Source of the DNA: Burkholderia contaminans
Lineage (GTDB): Bacteria; Pseudomonadota; Gammaproteobacteria; Burkholderiales; Burkholderiaceae
Direction of reading: 5' to 3'
Assembly: GCF_029633825.1 (NCBI RefSeq)
Contig: NZ_CP090641.1
Location: 496,001-560,000 of the forward strand
Length of the DNA: 64,000 nt
In this document: positions 54,469 through 63,256 of the stretch, one piece after another
How positions within the stretch are numbered: position 1 is the stretch's first letter
Layout: every line of letters begins with the position of its first letter
Translations under genes and position numbers: made by a program
Notes under the pieces: model-generated
Told to the model about the DNA's origin: nothing
The model's database searches: none
What the model saw: only the letters and a program-made list of their open reading frames with translations

Positions 54469-55479
54469 TCAGCTCAGCAGCACGATGTTGCCCGGCAGGC
54501 GCGTGATGTGCGCGCCATACAGGCGGCCGACCATGTCGATCACGTCGTCGAGCCGCGTGATCGGGAACTGCGCCTGCATCCGGTTTTCGCCGAGCGACGC
54601 GCTGCGCAGGATGACCTTGCCGCGCCGGTAGCGGTTGATCTCGTCGACGACATCGGCGAGCGGCACGCCGTTGAACACCAGCATCCCGCGCCGCCATGCG
54701 CTGACCGCGCCCGGATCGATCCGCGACACGGGCTGCACGCCGCGATCGTCGTAGACGACCTGATCGTCAGCCGTCAGCGTGCGCGCACCGCGCGGATGCT
54801 CGAGCGCGACCGTGCCGGAGAGGCAGGTCACGCAGACCTGCGAACCGGTGCGCCGCACGTTGAAGCGCGCGACCGTCGCCTGCATGCGGCCGCCGCCGGC
54901 CACCACGGTGACGGGCTGGATCGGCGTCGCGCGATCGGCCGGCGGCGCGGCTGCGTCGATCTCCGCCTCTCCGGCGACGACTTCGACGCCGTGCGCGGCG
55001 TCGCTCGCGGCCAGCACGTCGAGACGCGTCTGCGTATTCAGCGCGACCGTCACGCGCGACGACAGCGCGACGCTGCGCTGCTCGCCGGTGCCCGTGTGGT
55101 AATCGGCCGCGAGATCGCCGAGCGAAGGCCACAGCTGCATCGGCGGCCGCACGGCAAGCCACGACGCGCCGGCCGCCACCGCGAAGCCGATGAACGCGCG
55201 CCGCCCGGTGCGCATCGTGCGCTCGCGCCTTGCCACGTTTGCCCAGGCAGCGGCCGCGCGTTCCTCGTGTGCGAGTTCGGTCGCCGCCGTGCGCAGCGCG
55301 CTCCAGGTATCACGCAGCAGATCGGCGGCTTGCGGACGATCGGCGCACCAGCGCTCGAACGCATCGGCTTCGGCCTGGCTCGCGTCTCCCGAGCGCAGAC
55401 GCAGCAGCCACGCACTCGCTTCGTCGAGTTCGTCGTGGGCAGGTTCGGCCTGGGCTTTCGTCATCGTCCTGATGCTCAA
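54469..55479 (-). CDS. FecR-family anti-sigma factor/sensor (VreR-like)
   Basis: A 336-residue FecR protein: DUF4880 at 16-60 (ASAWLLRLRSGDASQAEADAFERW), one membrane span near 92-110 (RRAFIGFAVAAGASWLAV), periplasmic FecR domain (YHTGTGEQRSVALSSRVTVALNTQTRLDV), and a DUF4974-like C-terminus (NGVPLADVVDEINRYRRGKVIL). It should hold or activate the ECF sigma factor encoded just upstream, with which it overlaps (ATGA, 55476-55479), on signal from the STN protein. This is the regulator layout of cell-surface signalling. Confidence 0.93.
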   Translation of the reverse strand: MSIRTMTKAQAEPAHDELDEASAWLLRLRSGDASQAEADAFERWCADRPQAADLLRDTWSALRTAATELAHEERAAAAWANVARRERTMRTGRRAFIGFAVAAGASWLAVRPPMQLWPSLGDLAADYHTGTGEQRSVALSSRVTVALNTQTRLDVLAASDAAHGVEVVAGEAEIDAAAPPADRATPIQPVTVVAGGGRMQATVARFNVRRTGSQVCVTCLSGTVALEHPRGARTLTADDQVVYDDRGVQPVSRIDPGAVSAWRRGMLVFNGVPLADVVDEINRYRRGKVILRSASLGENRMQAQFPITRLDDVIDMVGRLYGAHITRLPGNIVLLS

Positions 55480-56024
55480 AATTTACGCGGGCCGCCTCGC
55501 GTGCCCGAGTACGGATCGCCGTCTTCCTGCATGCGCTGCAGGCAGTACTTCATTGCCGCACTCAGCTCGCTTTCCACGAGCCGCAGCGAAATGCCGAATT
55601 GCTCGGCGATCTCGCGGTTCAGCAGGCCGTCCACACGGGCGGCCAGCAGGATCGCGCGGCGCCGCGGCGGCAGGCCGCGCAGCACGTCCTTCAACGTCTC
55701 GACCTTGCGGCGCGCCGCGACGATGCGCTCGGGATCGGCCAGTTCGTCGGGCATCTCGAGCAGCGTCTCGACATCGTCGTCGTGCAGATGCCGGCGTTCG
55801 CGGCGATGCTGGTCGATCGCGACATTGTTCGCCATCCCGAGTATATAGGCGTCCGCGTTCGTCACCTGCGTGGAGACGTTCGCGTTCTCGAGACGCAGCC
55901 ACGTCTCGTGCAGCGCGTCGGCGGCGCCGTCCTTCGACCCGGTCACGCGCTCGAGGCGCCTGACGAGGTACGCGTAGCGCGTCGCCAGCAGATTCCGGAG
56001 CCCGGAGCGGTTGCTGTCGGACAT
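55476..56024 (-). CDS. ECF sigma factor of a cell-surface signalling system (VreI-like)
   Basis: A 182-residue ECF sigma factor of the FecI-like type. Region 2 is visible as VTGSKDGAADALHETWLRLEN and ADAYILGMANNVAIDQHRRERR; region 4 as LKDVLRGLPPRRRAILLAARVDGLLNREIAEQFGISLRLVESELSAAM. It lies between the STN-TonB gene (6-bp gap) and fecR (4-bp overlap), so it is translated with its regulators. By analogy with VreI it probably drives the secretion and exoprotein genes of this locus; the target promoters are not evident. Confidence 0.94.
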   Translation of the reverse strand: MSDSNRSGLRNLLATRYAYLVRRLERVTGSKDGAADALHETWLRLENANVSTQVTNADAYILGMANNVAIDQHRRERRHLHDDDVETLLEMPDELADPERIVAARRKVETLKDVLRGLPPRRRAILLAARVDGLLNREIAEQFGISLRLVESELSAAMKYCLQRMQEDGDPYSGTRGGPRKF

Positions 56025-56030
56025 GACGGC

Positions 56031-56777
56031 CTAGCCCCGGACGGCCGGCTGCGGCGCCGGACAGCGGAAATGCACGCCGTTGCCGGCCGGCCGCAGCAGG
56101 ATCGTGACCGGCTGCGGCAGGTCCGCCGGCGGCGCGTCGTCCAGCTTCAATGCGCGCAGCGCGCGCATCACCGCCGCGTCGCGGGCGGCCGAACCGCTCG
56201 ATGCCACCATGTTGACCGCCACCACCGCCCCCCTGTTGTCGATGCGCACCTGCGCGACGAGTCGATAGCTGCCCGGCACCGCTGCCGGCTGCGCACACAG
56301 CGCATCAATCAGATGCGCCTGCAGCAGGCCCGCGAACGCGCGCCGATCGCCGGAATCGCCGACCCCGTCGATCGGCAAGGCCGCATCCGCCGGCGTGTCG
56401 GCCGTCGCGGGCGCCTGCTCGGCGGCCGGCTGCGCGACGATGATCGCTTCGTCCGGGCGCGAGAATTCCGCACGCAACCCCGTTCCGGCCAGCATCCGCT
56501 CGAGCGCGGCGCGCGGCACGAATTCGCCCTGGACAGGCGCACTCGTGCGCCCGTCGAGCAGTGGCGCGGGCGCCAGCACGATCAGCTCGGTGAGCCGCGC
56601 GAAGTCCTGCAACGTCTTCGCGAGCGGCTGCGCGGGCAGATCGAAATGCACCACGCTACCCGGCTGGCGGACGATGGAACCGGTCTCCTGCGCGTGTATG
56701 CCGTGCATGCACGGCACGACGAACGCCAGCCACGCGACGAGCGCCAGGACACCGGTCGGCGCCCGTGAACGAGTCAT
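56031..56777 (-). CDS. Receptor-like signalling protein: STN domain plus TonB-like domain, no barrel (VreA-like)
   Basis: A 248-residue exported protein. After the signal peptide comes an STN domain (VVHFDLPAQPLAKTLQDFARLTELIVLAPAPLLDGRTSAPVQGEFVPRAALERMLAGTGLRAEF shortened here; about 40-105), a Pro/Ala linker, and a TonB/TolA-like C-terminal domain (YRLVAQVRIDNRGAVVAVNMVASSG, about 165-240). There is no plug or beta-barrel, so it cannot be an outer-membrane receptor. This matches VreA of P. aeruginosa, the receptor-like component of PUMA3. It precedes the ECF sigma and FecR genes. Confidence 0.88.
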   Translation of the reverse strand: MTRSRAPTGVLALVAWLAFVVPCMHGIHAQETGSIVRQPGSVVHFDLPAQPLAKTLQDFARLTELIVLAPAPLLDGRTSAPVQGEFVPRAALERMLAGTGLRAEFSRPDEAIIVAQPAAEQAPATADTPADAALPIDGVGDSGDRRAFAGLLQAHLIDALCAQPAAVPGSYRLVAQVRIDNRGAVVAVNMVASSGSAARDAAVMRALRALKLDDAPPADLPQPVTILLRPAGNGVHFRCPAPQPAVRG

Positions 56778-56959
56778 GAATCCCTGGACGGAAGTGGAGT
56801 TGCACGTTGCCGGCGAAACGCGCCCCCCCGTGAGCGGTTCCGCAGCAAACGAACGTCAGATTGTGAGCGGGCACTATGACAGTCCGGTGAAGCGTGCAGC
56901 GATGCGATTCAATCGCGGCGTGTTCCCACATTGCGGGCATGCCAGGCGCCGAACGTCGC

Positions 56960-57466
56960 TCACGGCCGGCGCACGACGAAGTTGCCGATGCCCGTGCCGA
57001 CCACGGCCATCCGCACGTCGCCGGACCACAGCGTGATCGTCACGGGCACGTCGATGCCTTCACTGCCGAGCACGACGCGCGACGGCACTTCGCCGCCGCC
57101 GGTGTACCGCACCGACACGCCCGTCACTTCCGCGCCCCAGCGGCGTGCGCGATACAGGTCGTCGGTCATCGGCGCCCACGTGCCGCTTTCGGTGCGCTGC
57201 ACGAAGCGATAGCCGCCGCCCACCGTCTGCCACGCGATCGGAATCGACCGCACCTGCGCTTCGTCGCCGGCCGATTCGAGCAGGTTCGCCAGGCGCTGGG
57301 CCTCCTCCGCCAGATCGGTGCGTCGATTGCGCGACGGCGCGAGCGTCACGACCGCGACCAGCAATCCAACGATCACGAGCACGACGAGCATCTCCAGCAG
57401 CGTGAAACCCGCCGCCGTGCGATGCGCGGTGAGCGCGCGCCGTCCGCGACTGTTCAGGATGCGCAT
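56960..57466 (-). CDS. gspH: Type II secretion pseudopilin GspH
   Basis: A 168-residue minor pseudopilin. The prepilin motif is AAGFTLLEMLVVLVIVGLLVAVV with cleavage after Gly and Glu at +5. The soluble part has the GspH-like ALEEAQRLANLLESAGDEAQV helix and C-terminal VVRRP. ATG 57466 lies 7 bp before the gspG stop, just downstream of it on the minus strand, so both are in one operon. It forms part of the pseudopilus tip with GspI, J and K, of which only K is in the window. Confidence 0.9.
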   Translation of the reverse strand: MRILNSRGRRALTAHRTAAGFTLLEMLVVLVIVGLLVAVVTLAPSRNRRTDLAEEAQRLANLLESAGDEAQVRSIPIAWQTVGGGYRFVQRTESGTWAPMTDDLYRARRWGAEVTGVSVRYTGGGEVPSRVVLGSEGIDVPVTITLWSGDVRMAVVGTGIGNFVVRRP

Positions 57467-57473
57467 TATTTCG

Positions 57474-57944
57474 TCACTGCCACGAGCCGATGTCCGCATC
57501 GTTCCCCTCGCCACCCGGTTTGCCGTCCGCGCCGTAGCTGAACACGTCGATCGCGCCGTGCGCGCCCGGGTTCAGGTATTGATACGCGTTGCCCCACGGA
57601 TCCTTCGGCAACCGCTCCAGATAGCCGCCGTCCTTCCAGTTGTTCGGCACCGGATCGGTTGCCGGCTTCTGGACCAGCGCGGTCAGCCCCTGCTCCTGCG
57701 ACGGATAGCGGCCGTTGTCGAGGCGATACAGGTTCAACGACTGCATCATCGTGCCGATGTCCTGCTTCGCGGCGATGCGGCGCGCCTCGTCCGGGCGGCT
57801 CATGATCTTCGGCACGATCAGCGCCGCGAGAATCCCCAGGATCGCGACCACCACCATGATCTCGATCAGCGTGAAGCCGCGTTGCGTGTGTCCTCCCGCG
57901 TGGCCGGCGTATCGCGTTCGGGTTTCGTTGGGCCCCGTCATCAT
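57474..57944 (-). CDS. gspG: Type II secretion major pseudopilin GspG
   Basis: A 156-residue major pseudopilin with prepilin site and helix (RGFTLIEIMVVVAILGILAALIVPKIM), the GspG hallmark helix QDIGTMMQSLNLYRLDNGRYPSQEQGLTALV, then PVPNNWKDGGYLERLPKDPWGNAYQYLNPG and GADGKPGGEGNDADIGSWQ, the calcium-binding loop of the family. GAGGGTG precedes ATG 57944. It polymerises into the pseudopilus that pushes substrates through the secretin. It is divergent from gspC. Confidence 0.96.
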   Translation of the reverse strand: MMTGPNETRTRYAGHAGGHTQRGFTLIEIMVVVAILGILAALIVPKIMSRPDEARRIAAKQDIGTMMQSLNLYRLDNGRYPSQEQGLTALVQKPATDPVPNNWKDGGYLERLPKDPWGNAYQYLNPGAHGAIDVFSYGADGKPGGEGNDADIGSWQ

Positions 57945-58005
57945 GCATTCACCCTCGCAACAAAGAATGGAAAACATCTTCTGTTCAGCGCACCGACCTG
58001 TCGCC

Positions 58006-58452
58006 ATGAAACCGTTCGACCTGCTTCGCATCGCGCCGTCGCGCGCCGATCTCGTTCCACTCGCCGCGACGCTCGCTGCCGCGGCCGCACTCGTGACTGT
58101 GTCGCTGTGGGCCGTGCGCGTGCTGAGCGCTGCCGATGCGCCGGTCGCGACGCTTGCACCGCCGCCCGCGCCGATCGACGTTGCCGCCGGCACGCGGCTG
58201 TTCGGTGCAAAACCCGACGACGGCCGCGATGCCATCCAGCTGCTCGGCGTGCTCGCCTTCGATGCGCGCCGTGCGGCCGCGATCGTCAGCGTCGGCGGCG
58301 ACGCGTCGCGCGTCGTGTCACTCGGCGCGGCAATCGGCGAAGCCGCGAAACTGGCCGAGGTTCGCGCACGCTCGATCGTCGTCGACCGCAACGGGCTGCA
58401 TCGCGAGATCGCGCTGCCCGCCGCGGAGAAAACCAACGCATACGTGCGCTGA
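58006..58452 (+). CDS. gspC: Type II secretion GspC-like inner-membrane protein
   Basis: A 148-residue protein: short cytoplasmic start, one membrane span (LAATLAAAAALVTVSLWAVRVL), then a homology-region domain with RLFGAKP, IQLLGVLAFDARRAAAIVSVGG and the late strands VRARSIVVDRNGLHREIALP. This is GspC without the C-terminal PDZ or coiled coil, as in short HxcP-type proteins. GspC links the inner-membrane platform to the secretin. It converges with gspF (8-bp gap). Confidence 0.8.
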   Translation: MKPFDLLRIAPSRADLVPLAATLAAAAALVTVSLWAVRVLSAADAPVATLAPPPAPIDVAAGTRLFGAKPDDGRDAIQLLGVLAFDARRAAAIVSVGGDASRVVSLGAAIGEAAKLAEVRARSIVVDRNGLHREIALPAAEKTNAYVR

Positions 58453-58460
58453 GCCCCGCA

Positions 58461-59678
58461 TCACTGCACCATGTTGTTCAGCTCGATGATCGGCATCATC
58501 ACCGCCAGCACGATCACGAGCACCACGCCGCCCATCGCGAGAATCAGCAGCGGTTCGAGCAGGCTCGTCAGGAACATCGTGCGGCGCTCCAGCTCGCGCG
58601 ATTCGCCTTCGGATGCGCGATCGAGCATCGTCGTCACGTCGCCCGTCGCCTCGCCCGAACGGATCAGGTGCACGAGCACCGGCGGAAACGTCTTCGTATG
58701 CGCCAGCGCGCGTGACAGTGCCGAGCCCTCGCGCACGCGGACGATCGCATCGTCGACGTTCGCGCGCATCGCACGGTTCGACAACGTCTCGCCGGCCGCC
58801 TGCAGCGCGCGCAGGATCGGTACGCCGGCCGCCGTGAGGATGCCGAGCGTGCTCGCGAAACGCACCGTGTTGTAGCCGCGTACGAGCTTGCCGGCGAGCG
58901 GCGCGGTCAGCACCCACGTGTCGAACCTGAGCCGCGGCGCATCGCGCGACAGCACCTTGCGGATCGCATAGACGATCGCGACCATCGCCGCGAGCGACGC
59001 CCACCACCAGTGCCGCACGAAGTCAGACAGCGCGAGCATCACGACCGTCAGCGTCGGCAGCTGCTGCTTCGTGCTGGTGAACACGTTCGCGACCTGCGGC
59101 ACGACGTAGCTCAGCAGGAACGTGACAATGCCGAACGCGATCAGCGTGACAATGCCCGGATACGTGAACGCGAGCAGGATCTTTTGTTTCAGCGCGTTGC
59201 TTTGTTCGATGTAGTCGGCCAGGCGCGACAGCACGATGCCGAGCTTGCCGGTGTGCTCGCCGGCCGCGACGAGCGCGCGGTAGATTTCCGGAAAATCGCG
59301 CGGATGCTGGCTCAGCGCGTTCGCGAACGAATGGCCGCCGACGACTTCCGCGCGGATCGACGCCATCAGCTCGCGCACGTAGTCGCGCTCGGCCTGCTCG
59401 CTCAGCACCGACAGCGATTCGTCAAGCGGCAGCCCCGCGACCAGCAGGCTCGCGAGCTGGCGCGTGATGATCGCCTGCTCGCGCTGCGACAGCTTGCGGC
59501 CGAGCGACAGGCGTTGATGACGTTCGCCGTGCAGGCGCTGCGCGGCCAGCTCGACGATCAGCGGCGTGAGACCTTGCGTGCGCAGATGGCTGCGGCCTGC
59601 GCGCGCGCTGTCGGCTTCGAGCACGCCTTTCAGCGTGCGGCCGGTGGGATCGATCGCTTCGTAGCGGAATGCCGACAT
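58461..59678 (-). CDS. gspF: Type II secretion inner-membrane platform protein GspF
   Basis: A 405-residue GspF: the N-terminal FRYEAIDPTGRTLKGVLEADSA, two repeated cytoplasmic T2SSF domains with LASLLVAGLPLDESLSVLSEQ and FASTLGILTAAGVPILRALQAAGE, and membrane segments near 170, 220 and 375. It forms the inner-membrane core on which the GspE ATPase acts. GAGGG precedes ATG 59678. The ATPase, secretin and GspL/M are not in the window. Confidence 0.95.
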   Translation of the reverse strand: MSAFRYEAIDPTGRTLKGVLEADSARAGRSHLRTQGLTPLIVELAAQRLHGERHQRLSLGRKLSQREQAIITRQLASLLVAGLPLDESLSVLSEQAERDYVRELMASIRAEVVGGHSFANALSQHPRDFPEIYRALVAAGEHTGKLGIVLSRLADYIEQSNALKQKILLAFTYPGIVTLIAFGIVTFLLSYVVPQVANVFTSTKQQLPTLTVVMLALSDFVRHWWWASLAAMVAIVYAIRKVLSRDAPRLRFDTWVLTAPLAGKLVRGYNTVRFASTLGILTAAGVPILRALQAAGETLSNRAMRANVDDAIVRVREGSALSRALAHTKTFPPVLVHLIRSGEATGDVTTMLDRASEGESRELERRTMFLTSLLEPLLILAMGGVVLVIVLAVMMPIIELNNMVQ

Positions 59679-60339
59679 GTCAGTGCCCTCGTGTCACGCG
59701 TGCGACTTTTTCGGCGACGGCGCGCAATGTGCCGGACGGAGTCGCCGGGGAAGACTACGGAGCGAACCAGCGCAGATTTGTGACGGATGTTGGGCTACCT
59801 TTTTGGGCGGGGTTTATTACGTCTCGTCGTTATTGTTATAACTTAAAAACGATTTCATTTTTATTCACCAAATCAATCGGCCGCAATTAAATACACACGA
59901 TTTTCGCCAACCGCCCATTTGCTGACTCACCCGCCAAACGGAAGCAATACATCAAAGACACATGTATTCATCGGCGCGCGGAATGTTCCGTAACATCCGC
60001 CACAAAACCGTCTTGAAGTTGGGATAGCGCTGCGCATGGCTCAGATACGAAGCCAATGGTTCCAGCCACGCATGACGCAGGCTCCCGCGCATAATCCGTC
60101 GAACGCCCCCGGCTGCATCCCAATATCTGGACGTTCCGACTGGCGCGAATGTCGCTCCAATTCACGCTTTACCAATCCGAATAACGCAATGGCTCATTCG
60201 ATAAAAATGTTACGTACCATTCGTTATGAAAAATTCACACGCGTCATTCGTATTTCCCCCTACATTTACCCGGCGGTCCACAAGCATTCCAACCGCAGTA
60301 GCAGGGGTTCCCGTTTATCTTCGTTCAAGGAAATTTCTC
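59679..60339. other. 661-bp AT-rich intergenic region before the DING-like gene
   Basis: No supported gene. The base composition drops strongly (for example 59800-59900). Three CATTCG copies, at 60195-60200, 60218-60223 and 60245-60250, lie 90 to 145 bp before the DING-like gene, and GTCAT-like elements occur there, but no convincing Pho box (two TGTCA half-sites at 11 bp) was found. It probably holds the promoters of gspF and of the DING-like gene. Confidence 0.4.
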
Positions 60340-61641
60340 ATGAAATCCAGCAAGCGCAAGATCTGTCAAGTCCTCGCTCTCGTTGTTTCCGGTCTGGGCG
60401 CCACGGCCGCAATGGCCGCGGACATCCACGGCGGCGGTTCGTCGCTCGTCGCCCCGACCATCGGCGCGATCGGCAATACCGCGACCGAAATCGGCCTGTT
60501 CGGCACCGCCGAAGGCTCGTTCACGTACTACTCGGTTGGCTCGGGCGCCGGCCAGAACGCATTCCTGAACAACCAGCCGACGTTCTTCGGCTCGACGGTT
60601 ACGGGCACGGTCCACTTCGCGAACAGCGATGCGGCGCTGTCGACCGCCCAGCTCACGTCGTACAAGGCCGGCCTTGGCGCGACCAACGGCCCGCTGATCC
60701 AGATCCCGTACATCGTCACGCCGATCACGGTGCCGGTCGTCAACGGCCCGGCCGTCACGAGCACGACGACGCCGCAAACGACGCCGGGTCAAGCGCACAG
60801 CATCGCGCTGAACGACAACGACCTGTGCGGCATCTTCTCGGGCAAGCTGACCGACTGGAACCAGGTCATCAACCCGCAAACGGGCTCGGCGTACACGACG
60901 ACCAGCTCGCCGATCAAGGTCGTCTACCGTTCGGACGGCAGCGGCACGACCGAACTGCTGACCCGCCACCTGGCAGCTGTCTGCTCGAGCGCCAATACGG
61001 CCACGGGTGTAACGTTCGTCGATTCGCTGACGTTCACGGCTTCTTTCCCGGGCGGCGTACCGGCAAACTTCACGCCCGCTTCGGGTAGCGGTGGCGTCCG
61101 TTCGCAACTGGTGAGCTATCAGTCGGCCGGTACGGCTGCTGTCGCTTACCTGAGCCCGGACTACACGAACACGTTCCTGGCTCCGCAAAGCACGGTCGTG
61201 ACGCCGGCCAGCGCATTCCAGATCCCGGTTGCTAGCCTCGTGAACGCGACGAACGGCGTGTACTACGCACCGACGTATGCGAACGCAACGACGGCGCTCA
61301 GCACGGCTACCGTGCCGAGCAGCCAAGCTCGCGCCGCCAATCAGGCCAACTGGGTGCCGAACGTCGGCAATCCGGGTTCGGGCTATCCGGTTTCGGGCAC
61401 CAGCCAGATCATCCTGAGCCAGTGCTATGCGGATTCGTCGGTCAAGACCGCCGTGCACGACTTCCTGAACGCTCACTTCACGAATGCCAGCTTTGCGTCG
61501 ATCGTTCACGGCAACGGCTTCGATACCGTGTCGTCGAACTTCCAGAACGCGATTTCGGCCGACTTCCTGAGCAACACGAGCGGCTATAACCTCGACATCG
61601 GCAACACGGGCGTCTGCACGGGCTCGGTGACCGGTCGTTAA
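60340..61641 (+). CDS. DING/PstS-like exported phosphate-binding protein
   Basis: A 433-residue exported protein of the PstS/DING type. Signal peptide MKSSKRKICQVLALVVSGLG, cleaved around residues 26-27, so the mature protein begins near DIHGGGSSLVAP, a variant of the DINGGG start. Phosphate-ligand motifs are kept: YYSVGSGAGQ, FANSDAAL and R197-S-D-G-S-G-T203. There are no pst transport genes nearby, so it is probably secreted, plausibly by the T2SS of this locus, as DING proteins are with Hxc. AAGGAAA precedes ATG 60340; a terminator follows. Confidence 0.9.
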   Translation: MKSSKRKICQVLALVVSGLGATAAMAADIHGGGSSLVAPTIGAIGNTATEIGLFGTAEGSFTYYSVGSGAGQNAFLNNQPTFFGSTVTGTVHFANSDAALSTAQLTSYKAGLGATNGPLIQIPYIVTPITVPVVNGPAVTSTTTPQTTPGQAHSIALNDNDLCGIFSGKLTDWNQVINPQTGSAYTTTSSPIKVVYRSDGSGTTELLTRHLAAVCSSANTATGVTFVDSLTFTASFPGGVPANFTPASGSGGVRSQLVSYQSAGTAAVAYLSPDYTNTFLAPQSTVVTPASAFQIPVASLVNATNGVYYAPTYANATTALSTATVPSSQARAANQANWVPNVGNPGSGYPVSGTSQIILSQCYADSSVKTAVHDFLNAHFTNASFASIVHGNGFDTVSSNFQNAISADFLSNTSGYNLDIGNTGVCTGSVTGR

Positions 61642-61676
61642 GCGGTTGGCGGACCGCAAGGTCCGTCGCCGACCAG

Positions 61677-61714
61677 ACTGCGCCCCCGGGTAACCGCGGG
61701 CGCAGTTTTCTTTT
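61677..61714 (+). terminator. Rho-independent terminator after the DING-like gene
   Basis: ACTGCGCCC (61677-61685) and GGGCGCAGT (61698-61706) form the stem, followed by TTTCTTTT. Confidence 0.85.
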
Positions 61715-61801
61715 GTATTCAGGACATGCCCGAAATGTCCGGCTCCTTGGCGTCTGGCTGCCTACGGACATCGTCGCCCTGCCCGCAGAGAGAATCTCAT
61801 C

Positions 61802-63093
61802 ATGCGGCTTTTTCAATGCAAACTTTGCCAAATCATCACCCTGGCGCTTTCCGGCGTTGGTGCCACAACCGCGATGGCCACACCGAATCTCCAAGGTGGT
61901 GGCTCGTCGCGCCGCTCATCGGTATGATTGGCAACGCTTCGTCTGAAATTGGACTGTTTGGTACTGCAGAAGGTACATTCACGTATTACTCGGCCGGTCC
62001 GGGTATTGGCGGGAACGCGTTTGTCGCCAACCAGCCGACCTACCTCGCCGCAAATCTCACGTGAACGGTTGATTTTGCGAATGTCGACATAACGCTACTC
62101 GACGCGGATATCAAAGCATATTCAACCGGACTCGGTGCGACCAACGGACCACTGATTCAGATTCCGTACGTCGTTGCCCCTATCACGATCCCGATAGTTA
62201 ATGGACCAATCGTGACCAGCACGACGACGCCGCAAACAACGCCCAACCAAGCCCACAGCGTCGCGCTGAACGACGATGACCTCTGCGGTATTTTCTCGGG
62301 CAAACTCTCGAACTGGAATCAGGTGACCAATCCCGAAACAGGTTCGCCGTACACTCTCAATGCGCCTATCACGGTCGTCTATCTTCCGAGAGGGGACGAA
62401 GGCACGAACAAGATGTTGAGCCGCCATCTGGCATCTGTTTGTACACAGTCCAATACGGCCGTAGGTGTCACGTTCGTCGAGTCGATCATGTTCGCTGCTT
62501 CATTCCCGAACGCCCATGTCCCGAACAACTTCGTCAGTGCGGCGGGAAGCGGCGACCTACGCCGTGCTCTCTTGTCATCCCAAGGTGCCGCGATCGGTTA
62601 CCTGAGTCCTGCCTATGCGAATACGTTCCTTGCTGCTTCTAGCTCGGTCGTAACTGAATCAGGCGCAGCGCAATTACCAGTGGCGAGCCTTCTGAATTCA
62701 ATCGATGGAAAATACTACGCCCCGACCCATGCAAATGCGACGGTGGCGTTCGGTACGGCGGCAGCACCGGACAATAAAGTCACTGCAACCAATCCGGCAG
62801 CCTGGGTGCCCAACATCGGCAACCCGCCCGCCGGATATCCGCTTTCGTTCACGAGCCAGATCATTGTGAGTCAATGTTACTCAAATCCGACCGTTATATT
62901 AGCGATGCGCGATTTCCTGAGCATTCACTACACGAATGTCAATTTTGCGTCGCTTATTCAAGGTAATGGTTTCGGCACGATCCCGTCGAATTTTCAGTCG
63001 GCCATTTCGAACACATTCCTTAGTAACGTCAACGGCTATAACCTTGACATTGGTAATGCGAGTGTCTGTTCTGGCCAGGTGACCGGTCGCTAA
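61802..63093 (+). pseudogene. Second DING/PstS-like gene, disrupted
   Basis: A paralog of the gene at 60340, readable over its whole length. From ATG 61802 the frame gives MRLFQCKLCQIITLALSGVG and GGGSS, then shifts: compared with the paralog 7 bp (one copy of CTCGTCG) are missing near 61903-61910. Restoring 7 bp makes 1299 bp, exactly 433 codons. In the restored frame a TGA stands at 62062-62064. The phosphate ligands are altered too: VGSGAGQ is AGPGIGG, and RSDGSGT is LPRGDEGT. The gene is AT-richer than its sister, consistent with relaxed selection. Confidence 0.85.
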
Positions 63094-63210
63094 GCTGTCT
63101 TCGGAAAACCTTTTGACGTTATGACTCGGTTCTTGGAACTCGACGCGTCGAACGCTTCGCCCCCCCGGTGATCCGCGTTAGCGTTACTCACCCCGTTTCC
63201 TGCCGATATG

Positions 63211-63241
63211 AAAACGAGCCATCAGCCCATCTGGCGGCTCG
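63211..63241 (-). terminator. Hairpin after the haemagglutinin-family gene
   Basis: CGAGCC (63215-63220) and GGCTCG (63236-63241), extended by mostly paired bases inside, are followed on the minus strand by TTTTC. It is 16 bp past the stop codon at 63257. Confidence 0.65.
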
Positions 63242-63256
63242 CTTCGTCTTCACTTG

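Noticed and set aside
56876..56882. CTGTCAT half-site upstream of the STN gene as a Pho box
   Set aside because: The second repeat (about CCGCTCA) does not match, so it may be chance.
60195..60250. Three CATTCG copies before the DING-like gene as a regulatory repeat array
   Set aside because: Spacing of 23 and 27 bp is irregular and six bases are too short to separate from chance in an AT-rich region.
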